Below, piece by piece: positions 19,230 to 27,447 of a DNA stretch of 32,191 nucleotides. Location of the stretch: positions 1-32,191 of the forward strand of contig CAMDTB010000037.1 in assembly GCA_945907245.1 (NCBI GenBank). Reading direction: 5' to 3'. The DNA is from Rhizobium sp. Q54. GTDB lineage: Bacteria > Pseudomonadota > Alphaproteobacteria > SMXS01. The notes beneath the pieces were generated by a model, which saw only the letters and a list, made by a program, of their open reading frames with translations, was not told where the DNA came from and ran no database searches. Position numbers and translations under genes: made by a program. The stretch's first letter is position 1, and each line of letters starts with the position of its first letter.

Positions 19230-21593
19230 ATGCCGTTCCCCGCCACCCATCCTGCCCTCGCCCGCGCGCTCGTCGCCCGCGACTATGACGAGCCCACGCC
19301 CGTCCAGCTCGCCGTGCTCGAAGCGGACGCCGAAGGGCGCGATCTGCTGGTGTCGGCCCAGACCGGCTCCGGCAAGACCGTGGCGTTCGGCCTGGCGCTC
19401 GCCACCTCCCTGCTCGGTGACGAGGAACGCTTCGGCCAGGCCGGACCGCCGCTCGCCCTGATCATCGCCCCGACGCGCGAACTGGCGCTTCAGGTCCACC
19501 GCGAGCTGAGCTGGCTCTACGACGAGACCGGCGCCAAGATCGTCACCTGCGTCGGCGGCATGGACCCGCGCCAGGAAGCCCGCGCCCTCAATTTCGGCTC
19601 GCACATCGTCGTCGGCACGCCGGGCCGACTGCGCGATCACATGGAGCGCGGCCGGCTCGACACCTCCGCCCTGCGCGTGGTCGTCCTCGACGAGGCCGAC
19701 GAGATGCTCGACCTGGGCTTCCGCGAGGACCTCGAGTTCATTCTCGACGCCACGCCCGCGGCCCGCCGCACCCTGATGTTCTCGGCGACCATCGCTCGTG
19801 AGATCGCCGCCCTGGCGCGCAGCTACCAGCGCGACGCCCTGCGCATCGACACCGTCCAGCGCAACCGCCCCCACGCCGACATCGAATACCGCGCCATCCG
19901 CGTCGCGCCCAACGAGGTCGAGCTGGGCGTCGTCAACGTCCTGCGCCTGTTCGACGCCGCCGCCGCCCTGGTGTTCTGCTCGACCCGCGAGGCGGTGCGC
20001 CACCTGCACGCCAGCCTGGTCGAGCGCGGCTTCGCGGCCACCGCCCTGTCCGGCGAGCTCACCCAGAACGAGCGCAACAACGCGCTGCAGTCGCTGCGCG
20101 ATGGCCGCACCAAGATCTGCGTCGCCACCGACGTGGCCGCGCGCGGTCTCGACCTGCCCCAGCTCGATCTGGTCATCCACGCCGAGCTGCCCAACAACAA
20201 GGACACCCTGCTCCACCGCAGCGGCCGCACCGGCCGCGCCGGCCGCAAGGGCGTCTGCGTGTTGCTGGTCACCTACACCAAGGGCCGCCGCGCCCAGCAG
20301 CTCCTGTCGCTGGCCGGTGTCGAGGCCGTCTGGTCCGGACCGCCCACCGCCGAGGAAATCCGCAAGCGCGACAACGAGCGGTTCCTGCTCGATCCCATCT
20401 TCAACGAGCCCGGCCCCGACGAGGACCTCAGCCTGGTCCAGCCGCTGCTGGAAGGCCGCACGCCCCAGCAACTCGCCCTGGCGCTGGCCCGTATCCAGCG
20501 CTCCCGCCTGCCCGAGCCCGAGGACCTGTTCGACAATGGCGGCGCCCGCGAGCCGCGCCGCGACGAACGCGGCCCGCGCGAGATGCACGAGCCCCGCGAG
20601 CCGCGCCAGTTCAATGACCGCGGCCCCGCCGGCGAGACCGTCTGGTTCCGGCTCAATGTCGGCCGCGCCAAGAACGCCGATCCGAAATGGATCCTGCCGC
20701 TGCTCTGCCGCCTCGGTCATGTCACCAAGCGCGATATCGGCGCGATCCGCATCTTCGACCGGGAAACCAAGTTCGAGATTTCCAAGGACGTGGCCGACCG
20801 CTTCAGGGCCGCGCTCGACAAGTCCGAGGAAAAGGAATTCACCGTCCAGCCCGCCGAAGCCCCCGCCCCGCGCGAGGATCGCGGCCCACGCCCGGAACGG
20901 CGCGAGTGGCGCGAACCGGCGGCCCAGGCAACCGAACCCGTCGCAGAGAGTCGGGCCGAGCCCGTCGCCGAGATCCGGATCGACATCCCGGCTCCCGTTC
21001 CTGTTCCGGTACCTGTGCCCGTGCCGGCGCCTGTCGCTGTCGAAGCCGCTCCCGAAACGCCCCGCGTGGAATACCAGCGCGAGGAACGCGCGCCCTTCGA
21101 TCCCCATGGCGGCGAAAAGCCCGCCCGCAAAAAGGAACGCTGGGACGGCGCCAAGCGCCGCGACGCCAAGGTCCGCCGCGAATACACCGAGCGCGCCGCG
21201 CCCGAGCCCCGCGCCGAACGCCCGGCTCCCGCCCCCGCGCAGGAAAGGACGTTCCGCGACCGCCCGCGCGACGAGCGTACCGGCAAGAGCGGCGGCAGCT
21301 ACGCGCCGAAGCCATGGAAGCAGGGTCCCCGTCCCGACCGCGCCGCCTCGGCGCCTGCCGCCTCGCCCCGACCAGAACGTGATCCGTCCAAGCCCGCGCC
21401 CCGGCCCGCCCGCCAGGACGCCGGACCCGAGAAATCGTTCAGGGATAAACCCACTGGCGCCGGCACGCCTTTCGGCAAGCCCAAATTCGGCAAGGCCAAG
21501 CCTGGTGCCGACCGCCCGAAGCGTTTCAACCCAAAGCGCGACGACAGCCGCACCGCGTCAGGTGACCGCCCCCTGCGGCGCAAGCCGCGGTAA
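19230..21593 (+). CDS. DEAD-box ATP-dependent RNA helicase with DbpA-type RNA-binding domain and long basic tail
   Basis: The 787-residue cytoplasmic helicase remodels RNA, probably rRNA or mRNA in ribosome assembly, cold adaptation or RNA decay. All core motifs are visible: Q-motif EPTPVQ (21-26), Walker A AQTGSGKT (43-50), PTREL (81-85), TPGR (130-133), DEAD (154-157), SAT (185-187), ATDVAARGLD (299-308) and HRSGRTGRAG (329-338). Residues about 468-530 (WFRLNVGRAKNADPKWILP to KFEISKDVADRF) are a DbpA-type RNA-binding domain. From about 535 the chain is disordered, rich in Arg, Pro, Glu and Lys, with a Pro-Val repeat near 587-603 and an FGKPKFGKAKPG end. The length exceeds CsdA/DeaD by about 150 residues because of this tail. 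The ribosome site is weak. Confidence 0.93.
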   Translation: MPFPATHPALARALVARDYDEPTPVQLAVLEADAEGRDLLVSAQTGSGKTVAFGLALATSLLGDEERFGQAGPPLALIIAPTRELALQVHRELSWLYDETGAKIVTCVGGMDPRQEARALNFGSHIVVGTPGRLRDHMERGRLDTSALRVVVLDEADEMLDLGFREDLEFILDATPAARRTLMFSATIAREIAALARSYQRDALRIDTVQRNRPHADIEYRAIRVAPNEVELGVVNVLRLFDAAAALVFCSTREAVRHLHASLVERGFAATALSGELTQNERNNALQSLRDGRTKICVATDVAARGLDLPQLDLVIHAELPNNKDTLLHRSGRTGRAGRKGVCVLLVTYTKGRRAQQLLSLAGVEAVWSGPPTAEEIRKRDNERFLLDPIFNEPGPDEDLSLVQPLLEGRTPQQLALALARIQRSRLPEPEDLFDNGGAREPRRDERGPREMHEPREPRQFNDRGPAGETVWFRLNVGRAKNADPKWILPLLCRLGHVTKRDIGAIRIFDRETKFEISKDVADRFRAALDKSEEKEFTVQPAEAPAPREDRGPRPERREWREPAAQATEPVAESRAEPVAEIRIDIPAPVPVPVPVPVPAPVAVEAAPETPRVEYQREERAPFDPHGGEKPARKKERWDGAKRRDAKVRREYTERAAPEPRAERPAPAPAQERTFRDRPRDERTGKSGGSYAPKPWKQGPRPDRAASAPAASPRPERDPSKPAPRPARQDAGPEKSFRDKPTGAGTPFGKPKFGKAKPGADRPKRFNPKRDDSRTASGDRPLRRKPR

Positions 21594-21648
21594 GGACGGC
21601 CAGGCAGCCGGCCGCACAGATACCTCAATATTTCCGGGAAGATTGCCG

Positions 21649-21720
21649 GGCCCGAATAAGCGTCGGGCCGCTGCAATCGGAATGGGCTTGGGGGCTACAG
21701 ATCCGAGTGCGGCGGCCCGA
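21649..21720. repeat. Alternating inverted repeats after the helicase gene
   Basis: GGCCCGA (21649-21655) pairs with TCGGGCC (21663-21669). The same middle arm, extended to TCGGGCCG, also pairs with CGGCCCGA (21713-21720). There is no T-run, so it is not an intrinsic terminator, though it could aid 3'-end stability. The rest of the 232-base gap (21594-21825) shows nothing else. Confidence 0.35.
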
Positions 21721-21825
21721 CTGACGAGGCCAACACCCGAAATGTCGCGTCGAACTGTGGCGGGATTGGGACTGCCGCGAGGTATTGTTGCGGAGGTCAT
21801 TTCCCTTTTGATGAAAAAGCCCCGC

Positions 21826-23205
21826 TTATTCCGCCGCTTTCGCCCCGGCAGACCGCCTCGCCAAGGCGCTGCCGTCGAGCCAGATATCGAGCCAGTCGTG
21901 GAAATGCTGCACGCGGGCCTCGTCCTCGTTCAGCCACGCCCGGCCGAAGCCGCGCGAATGCATCCCCGCCTGCATGTCGCGCAGCAGATGGATGTCCTGG
22001 TCGATGGTGATGGTCATGGAGTGGGTGCCGGCAATCACGTCTTCCTGGGTGAACACGTCGCGCTCCGGCCGCGCCTGCGTTTCCGCCGGCGCCATCTTCG
22101 GGTCTCCGACAAGGCTCAGGCCGCGCGCCTTGTCCGCCGGCACATCGATGCGCAGCGTCCACTTGTCGAAGAAACACTTGTCGGGGTCGGTCGGATGCGG
22201 CCGCGGCCGCATCACCCACAGTTCCTCGGGCTTGATGGTCATGATGACGTTGGGGAACAGGTCGTATTGCAGCACATCCGACACCTGGTCGTCGGTAAAG
22301 CCTGAATAGTCGAAACCCAGCGCCTTCCCCACCTCGCGCTTGCGTTGCTGCACGGCCTTTCGGATGTCGGGCACCCGCCCCCTGAAATCGGCCGGATCGA
22401 GACCCAGCGGCCGGATCGCCGCCTGCAGGATCGGCGGCACTTCTTCCGGCGTGCCATAGCGCGGATTGGTCACATACCCCTCGACCAGAACCCGCCGGTG
22501 TCCGTAAGGCCACAGCTCGTTGCCCGCATTGCAGCAGTCCACGAAACTGGCGTGCTGCGGGTGGATGAAATCCACGTGGTACTGTTCGTTGAAATTGTCG
22601 ATGCAGGTCTTCCAGTTGGCGTCGAGACACACCGTCTGGTCGCTCACCAGCACCATGTCCTCGAACCGGAACGGCGCCAGCTGCTCCTGGACCACGCCGA
22701 GGAACTCGGACAGCGGCCCGGCCTCCAGGTCCATGTTGATCCACACCAGCCCGCCCCAGCTCTCCACCAGCACCGGCTTGAGCGACAGGCTCTCGCACGG
22801 CAGGCCCTGGATAAACCGCTCGGAGTCGGGCACCGACCTCAGCTTGCCGTCCAGCTCGTATGTCCAGCCGTGATATGGGCACGCGATGGCGGGAACCGAC
22901 CCGCGTTCATTGGTCATGATCCGGTTGCCACGGTGCTGGCAGGCATTATAGACCGCCGACAGCGCCCCTTCTTCGGTCCGCGTCACGATGATCGACTCAC
23001 GGCCGATGTCGAACACGAAGTAGTCGCCCGGCTCGCGCAGGTCGCACTCCAGGCCGGCCAGCAGCCAGCTCCGGGTCCACATGCCGTCCCACTCTCGAGC
23101 CATGAACGCCCGCGACGTGTAGCGGTCCGCATCCAGTGTCGCCCTGGCGCGCGGCGTCGCCGGCGGCCCGTCCGCGAAGTCGATATAGGTATTGGTCTGC
23201 GGCAT
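21826..23205 (-). CDS. Aromatic-ring-hydroxylating-type Rieske oxygenase, alpha subunit
   Basis: The 459-residue oxygenase component inserts O2-derived oxygen into an organic substrate using electrons from a separate reductase. The Rieske [2Fe-2S] ligands are CQHR (C89, H91) and CPYH (C109, H112), spaced as in the family. The mononuclear iron site shows DNFNEQYHVDFIH (203-215), with His210 and His215 as ligands. Glu207 stands where dioxygenases such as naphthalene dioxygenase carry the bridging Asp, as in CntA-type monooxygenases. DLFPN follows further on. No beta subunit, ferredoxin or reductase is adjacent. The ATG at 23205 has GGGGAGG 8 bases upstream. It is divergent from the LLM oxidoreductase; substrate unknown. 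Confidence 0.93.
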   Translation of the reverse strand: MPQTNTYIDFADGPPATPRARATLDADRYTSRAFMAREWDGMWTRSWLLAGLECDLREPGDYFVFDIGRESIIVTRTEEGALSAVYNACQHRGNRIMTNERGSVPAIACPYHGWTYELDGKLRSVPDSERFIQGLPCESLSLKPVLVESWGGLVWINMDLEAGPLSEFLGVVQEQLAPFRFEDMVLVSDQTVCLDANWKTCIDNFNEQYHVDFIHPQHASFVDCCNAGNELWPYGHRRVLVEGYVTNPRYGTPEEVPPILQAAIRPLGLDPADFRGRVPDIRKAVQQRKREVGKALGFDYSGFTDDQVSDVLQYDLFPNVIMTIKPEELWVMRPRPHPTDPDKCFFDKWTLRIDVPADKARGLSLVGDPKMAPAETQARPERDVFTQEDVIAGTHSMTITIDQDIHLLRDMQAGMHSRGFGRAWLNEDEARVQHFHDWLDIWLDGSALARRSAGAKAAE

Positions 23206-23375
23206 TGACACTGCCTCCCCGGTCCGTCCACGCGCTTTCCGAAGCGTAACACGGAAGCGTCAGGAACCAACGTGCGTTGTGGCCTTGTCCGATCATCCTC
23301 CCTAGAGAACCACCTCCGCGAAAGCCCTGCCGCCCTTGTTGTGACATCGGCTTTGCGTGCACAGTGCGCCAAAGC

Positions 23376-23413
23376 GCTTTCAGGCAAGGCGGGACGCCTT
23401 GCCGCCCGAAAGC
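23376..23413 (+). promoter_or_regulatory. Long imperfect hairpin in the LLM oxidoreductase leader
   Basis: GGCAAGGCG (23383-23391) and CGCCTTGCC (23395-23403) form a 9-bp stem with a GGA loop, flanked by GCTTTC (23376-23381) and GAAAGC (23408-23413). It lies in the 244-base divergent region, 37 bases before the ATG, without a T-run. It may be an operator or a leader structure. Confidence 0.4.
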
Positions 23414-23449
23414 CGCGTAACGAAAAGCCATTCGAAGGGGAGACACCGC

Positions 23450-24424
23450 ATGGCGAGCAACAAACCTTTCCGTTTTTCCTGGCAGGCGTTCAACGCCACT
23501 TCCGCGTCCCAGTGGCGCGAGAAAGCCCGCCGCGCCGAGGCCCTCGGCTATTCCACTTTCCATGTCGCCGACCACTACATCGGCCCGGGTCCTGCGCTTG
23601 CCGCCACCAATCATCCGGTGCAGGACATCGCGGCAGTACCGGCCCTCGCCATGGCCGCCGAGGCGACCAGCACCATCAACATTGGCGCCCGCGTGTTCTG
23701 CACCGGCTACCGTCCCGCGCCGATCCTGATCAAGGAAGCCATGACCCTGGACTTCCTGTCCGACGGCCGCTTCGAGCTGGGCCTGGGCGCCGGCTGGATC
23801 AAAAACGAGTACGAGGCCATGGGCATCCCGTTCCCCAGCGCGGGCACACGGATCAAGCGGCTCGAGGAAACCATCCGCCTCGCCAAGGCATCCATGCGCG
23901 GCGAGATGCTGAATATCGAGGGTGAGCATGTCCGTGCCGTTGGCTACGAGCCGGTTCCCCTCCCGCCCCGCGGCCGCATCCCGCTGATCGTCGGCGGCGG
24001 TGCGCCCAGGGTGCTGGGCGTCGCCGGGCGAGAGGCCGACATCGTCAGCATCAATTTCAATAACCATACCGGCACCATCGGCCCGGAATCCCTTGCCAAC
24101 TCCACCGCCGCCGAAACCCGCAAGAAGATCGGCTGGGTCCGCGACGGCGCCGGCGACCGGTTCGACGACATCGAGATCGAGATCGGCATGATCTTCGTCG
24201 CCCTCGACGACAGCCAGCGCGCCGCGGCGGACATCTGGGCGCGCATGTTCAACATTACCCTCGACGACCTGAAGGACTGCCCCCACGCGCTGATCGGCTC
24301 GGTCGACAGCGTCTGCGACGACCTGCACCGCCTGCGCGAAGAGTTCGGCATCAGCTACATCAACGTCCAGGACCAGTATGGCAACGCCTTCGCCCCCGTC
24401 GTGGCGCGGCTGACCGGAAAGTAG
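23450..24424 (+). CDS. LLM-class flavin/F420-dependent oxidoreductase (TIGR03621-like)
   Basis: The 324-residue TIM-barrel protein belongs to the luciferase-like monooxygenase superfamily. RFSWQAFNATSASQWREKA at the N-terminus, SDGRFELGLGAGW (104-116) and the terminal YINVQDQYGNAFAPVVARL region strongly resemble the TIGR03621 (MSMEG_2516) group, described as probable F420-dependent. Whether it uses F420 or FMN cannot be read by eye. AAGGGGAGA lies about 7-13 bases before the ATG at 23450, which fixes the start. It is divergent from the Rieske gene and separated by only about 110 bases from the TonB-receptor terminator. Likely role: redox step in catabolism of an unusual substrate (inference). 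Confidence 0.9.
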   Translation: MASNKPFRFSWQAFNATSASQWREKARRAEALGYSTFHVADHYIGPGPALAATNHPVQDIAAVPALAMAAEATSTINIGARVFCTGYRPAPILIKEAMTLDFLSDGRFELGLGAGWIKNEYEAMGIPFPSAGTRIKRLEETIRLAKASMRGEMLNIEGEHVRAVGYEPVPLPPRGRIPLIVGGGAPRVLGVAGREADIVSINFNNHTGTIGPESLANSTAAETRKKIGWVRDGAGDRFDDIEIEIGMIFVALDDSQRAAADIWARMFNITLDDLKDCPHALIGSVDSVCDDLHRLREEFGISYINVQDQYGNAFAPVVARLTGK

Positions 24425-24540
24425 CGCCGGTTGTTGATCCGGCGATCGCTTGGCTGCTCTCCAACCTTCCCGGGGAAGAACATGGACTCAGCGTGATCCG
24501 CATCAAACGCTGATTTCCCGCTAACCTCTATTCAACCAAA

Positions 24541-24572
24541 AAATTGGGGCGTGCCGTTACCGGCACGCCCCA
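24541..24572 (-). terminator. Rho-independent terminator of the first TonB receptor
   Basis: A 12-bp perfect stem (TGGGGCGTGCCG at 24545-24556, CGGCACGCCCCA at 24561-24572, loop TTAC) is followed on the minus strand by a run of T (AATTTTTT). It lies 29 bases after the receptor stop. The LLM gene, on the opposite strand, ends upstream of it. Confidence 0.93.
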
Positions 24573-24601
24573 GACTGTTGAGGCTATTGAACTGGCGCGG
24601 A

Positions 24602-27142
24602 TCAGAACTGCGCGCCCAGCTCCACACCCCAGCTCCAGCCCGGACCGACAGTGCCGGCCGCGAACAGCGGCTGGATGATGTTCGGCGCCTCGAACCGTTC
24701 GTTGGTCAGGTTGCGGCCGTACATCGACACCCGGTACTTGTCCCAGGCGTAGCTGATCGACGCGCTCACGTCGTCGCGCGGCGGGGACTGGCTCAGCGTC
24801 GCGTTGAGCAGGTTGCCCTCGCTCTTGCTGGTGTGGCTCCATTTGACGTTGAAGCTCAGGTCACCGGGTCCGATCGTGACCGTGTAGGTGCCGCCCAGGC
24901 CAGAGGTCAACTTGGGCGCGTTACGGGGCGTCAGGTAGGACGCATCGACAATGCATTCCGGCCTGCCGGAGCAGGTGTCGTTCGGATTGACGTCGGTGAA
25001 GAAGTCCTTGTACGTGGCGTCCAGCAGGCCGAGCGATCCGAAAATGCTGAAGTTTTCAGTCACGGCGGCCTGCATTTCGATCTCGACGCCCTTGTAGATC
25101 ACGTTCGCCACGTTGGAGAACACGGTGGCGACCGTGTTGGTTGAGTCATCGAACTGCACCGCCTGTTCCTGCTTGTTCTTGAAGGTGTTGTGGAACAGGG
25201 CGATGTTGGTCTGCAACCGGTTGTCGAACCACTGGGCCTTCATACCGATTTCCCACGACCGCGACGTCTCGGGGTCATACTGGTCGCGCTCGAAGTCGGC
25301 CACGTTCTGGTTCACGCCGAAGAAACCGCCCGAGTGCCAGCCCGTTGCGAACGTGCCATACACCAGGACATCGTCCATCGCCTTCCAGGACAGGCCAACC
25401 TTGGGCGAGATGTCCGTCCAGCTGTTCTTGAGGTCGGCGAAATCGGGATAGTTGAACTCGTAGGCCCGGTCGACCGGCGCCAGATAGGCCTGGGCCGCCA
25501 CGAAGTGCTTCTTCTCGTGGGTCCAGCGAACGCCCGCTTCCACCGTCACGCCGGGCAGGAACTCCCAGTCCGCATGCGCGTATACCGACGTTGCCTTGGT
25601 CTTCTGGTCCTCGTACAGCTTCTGCACCAGCTTCTCGCCGTAAGGCGCGTCGCCTGCGAGGGTGTCGCAGCGGACATTGCCAAACCGCAGGGCAAGACAG
25701 GCGCCGACCGGCGTGAAGCCCGGATGCGCCGCCGCGGCCCCTGGATTGAGCCAGGTGTTGGACGCCAGCGAGTAACCGCTGAGCGCGCCGATGAAGGTCC
25801 AGAAGTCGCCGCCAGTCACCCAATTCTGGTTGAAGTCGCTGTACCAGTTGTAGAAGCCGAGGTGGCCCTTGATCTTGCCCATCGACGTATCCCAGTTGCC
25901 TTCCAGCCGGAGTTCGCCGCTGAACTGTTCGTATGTATTGTCGCGCTCGATGGTGATGTGGTCGACCTCGGTACCGTCGAAGTCAACTTTGCGGTATTCC
26001 TTCATGGAGCGGTAGCCGAGCAGCGAAGCCAGCCTGAGTTCGTCGCTGAACTCGTAGGACGAGTCCAGGGTGAAGGCCGTCGTCCGCACACGCCCGGGGT
26101 TGGGCAGGTCGGTCGAGATGGTCTTCTTCGGGAACGGGACCGTGGTCCGGCACGGCACGCTCGGAACCGCGCTGATCAGGCCAGGCAGGAAGCACGACAG
26201 GAAGCCCCCCGCGTAATTCGGATCTTCCGGCCGGGCGGTCGGCGGTAACACGCCCGGCGCGAAGTTCCAGTTGGTCAGGAAGGCGCCGCCCTGGGTGTCG
26301 TCCTCATATCGTTCAATGGTCAGCAAGGACGTGAACCGGTCGTTCGGCGTCGCGAGCAGGGTGATGCCGTAGTTCATGTATTCGCGCTGCGGCTGCCGCT
26401 CTTCACGAAATTCGTTGTAGTACCAGCCCTTGCTGTTCAGCGAGGTGAAGAAGCCCTTCGCGGCCAGCTTGTCCTGGACCACCGGGATGTTGATCACGCC
26501 GCGGAACTCGTGCGTGTCCCAACGACCATAGGTGTACTGAAGCTTGGCGCCCCACTCGCCGGTCGGCCGGCTGCGGACCGCGTTCAGCACGCCGCCTACC
26601 GTATTGCGGCCGTACAGGGTGCCCTGCGGGCCGCGCAGGATTTCAATGCGCTCGATGTCGAAATTCTCCAGAACCTGTCCGGACAGCGAGCCCAGGTAGA
26701 TGCCGTCAATCATGATCGCGATCGGCGAATCGAACGAGTTGTCGTCCGTGCGGGTCGGGCTGATGCCGCGGATCGTGACATTGGCGGCGCTGGCGCGCGA
26801 CGGATCGGAGTCGATGCGCACGTTGGCCGAATAGCCGTTCAGATCCCTCAGGTCCTTGACCGAGGCCAGTTCCAGTTCCGCGCTGATCGCCGTCATCGCG
26901 ACCGGCACGTCCTGGGCTGCCTCTTCGGTCTTGCGCGCCGTAACCAGCACGGAATCGACGCGCGGCCCCGACTTGGGCGCCTGGGCGAGCTGCTCGCCAG
27001 TGACTGCGGCCACCGGCGCGGGCGCCTCGCGTTCAGTCTGCGCCGAGGCGGCTCCGAATGGCAGCAATAGAGATGGTAGTGCGAGCGCGGCCGTTCTGAC
27101 GGAACGCGCCAATTTGGCAGGCAGCAAAGGCCCATGAAGCAT
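24602..27142 (-). CDS. TonB-dependent outer membrane receptor
   Basis: The 846-residue receptor has a signal peptide (SVRTAALALPSLLLPFGAASA). The TonB box region is VDSVLVTARKTEE. The plug domain includes DLNGYSANVRI, RTDDNSFDSPIAIMIDGIYL, FDIERIEILRGPQGTLYG and RNTVGGVLNAVRSRPTG. The beta-barrel continues to a C-terminal aromatic residue (GVELGAQF). It imports a large or scarce substrate across the outer membrane, energised by TonB-ExbBD. Sequence type resembles receptors in sphingomonad-like hydrocarbon and steroid degraders. Short loops with paired cysteines appear near 26145-26195, 25665-25700 and 24955-24975. GGGGAGGA lies 7-8 bases before the ATG at 27142. It is a paralogue of the next gene, in the same orientation, but has its own leader and terminator, so the two are separate transcripts. 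Confidence 0.95.
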   Translation of the reverse strand: MLHGPLLPAKLARSVRTAALALPSLLLPFGAASAQTEREAPAPVAAVTGEQLAQAPKSGPRVDSVLVTARKTEEAAQDVPVAMTAISAELELASVKDLRDLNGYSANVRIDSDPSRASAANVTIRGISPTRTDDNSFDSPIAIMIDGIYLGSLSGQVLENFDIERIEILRGPQGTLYGRNTVGGVLNAVRSRPTGEWGAKLQYTYGRWDTHEFRGVINIPVVQDKLAAKGFFTSLNSKGWYYNEFREERQPQREYMNYGITLLATPNDRFTSLLTIERYEDDTQGGAFLTNWNFAPGVLPPTARPEDPNYAGGFLSCFLPGLISAVPSVPCRTTVPFPKKTISTDLPNPGRVRTTAFTLDSSYEFSDELRLASLLGYRSMKEYRKVDFDGTEVDHITIERDNTYEQFSGELRLEGNWDTSMGKIKGHLGFYNWYSDFNQNWVTGGDFWTFIGALSGYSLASNTWLNPGAAAAHPGFTPVGACLALRFGNVRCDTLAGDAPYGEKLVQKLYEDQKTKATSVYAHADWEFLPGVTVEAGVRWTHEKKHFVAAQAYLAPVDRAYEFNYPDFADLKNSWTDISPKVGLSWKAMDDVLVYGTFATGWHSGGFFGVNQNVADFERDQYDPETSRSWEIGMKAQWFDNRLQTNIALFHNTFKNKQEQAVQFDDSTNTVATVFSNVANVIYKGVEIEMQAAVTENFSIFGSLGLLDATYKDFFTDVNPNDTCSGRPECIVDASYLTPRNAPKLTSGLGGTYTVTIGPGDLSFNVKWSHTSKSEGNLLNATLSQSPPRDDVSASISYAWDKYRVSMYGRNLTNERFEAPNIIQPLFAAGTVGPGWSWGVELGAQF

Positions 27143-27447
27143 CGAGAGTTCCTCCCCAAAAGCAGCCGTACGAGGGACAGCCTCGGGAATCGGACCCCGC
27201 ATTCGATGGCGGAAATCTCGTGCCCTCAGTCTGTCCAGACGGCCAACACGGGAAAGCCTGCCTTTCGTCCGAGAGTTAATCAACGATTATTTTTTTTGAT
27301 GCCTCGTGCATGTTTGACCAATGGCTTGATGGCAAGAACTTTTAATCCTTCCAATTTTGGCCGGCACGCTTTCGAGTTCTTGTTTTGCCAAAAAATAGGG
27401 TAGTGCCGCGCATGGCGGCACTACCCATCGACCCGTTCTCCGGATTC
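27143..27447. promoter_or_regulatory. Region between the two TonB receptors: terminator and promoter/leader
   Basis: These 305 bases contain the terminator of the upstream receptor (27392-27426), an AT-rich block around 27285-27390, and the leader of the downstream receptor. The leader keeps spaced blocks AGATTTC, AATG and TCCG (27190-27217 on the minus strand) that recur at the same spacing before the other receptor. No definite -10/-35 pair is called. Confidence 0.55.
27392..27426 (-). terminator. Rho-independent terminator of the second TonB receptor
   Basis: Stem GGGTAGTGCCG (27398-27408) and CGGCACTACCC (27416-27426), with a short GC-closed loop, is followed on the minus strand by TATTTTTT. 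It lies 21 bases after the receptor stop. It differs from the other receptor's terminator by paired changes that keep the stem. Confidence 0.93.

Noticed and set aside
20993-21045. Repeat-like Pro-Val coding run that might suggest a tandem DNA repeat
   Set aside because: The codons vary and it is explained as low-complexity protein sequence in the helicase tail.
21805-21860. Candidate terminator after the Rieske gene (GCGGGGCTTTTT on the minus strand)
   Set aside because: There is a T-run but no matching CCCCGC arm upstream, so no hairpin can form.
19089-22305. Very long frames on both strands over the helicase gene
   Set aside because: They are composition artefacts of the GC-rich helicase tail; only the frame with all DEAD-box motifs is real.
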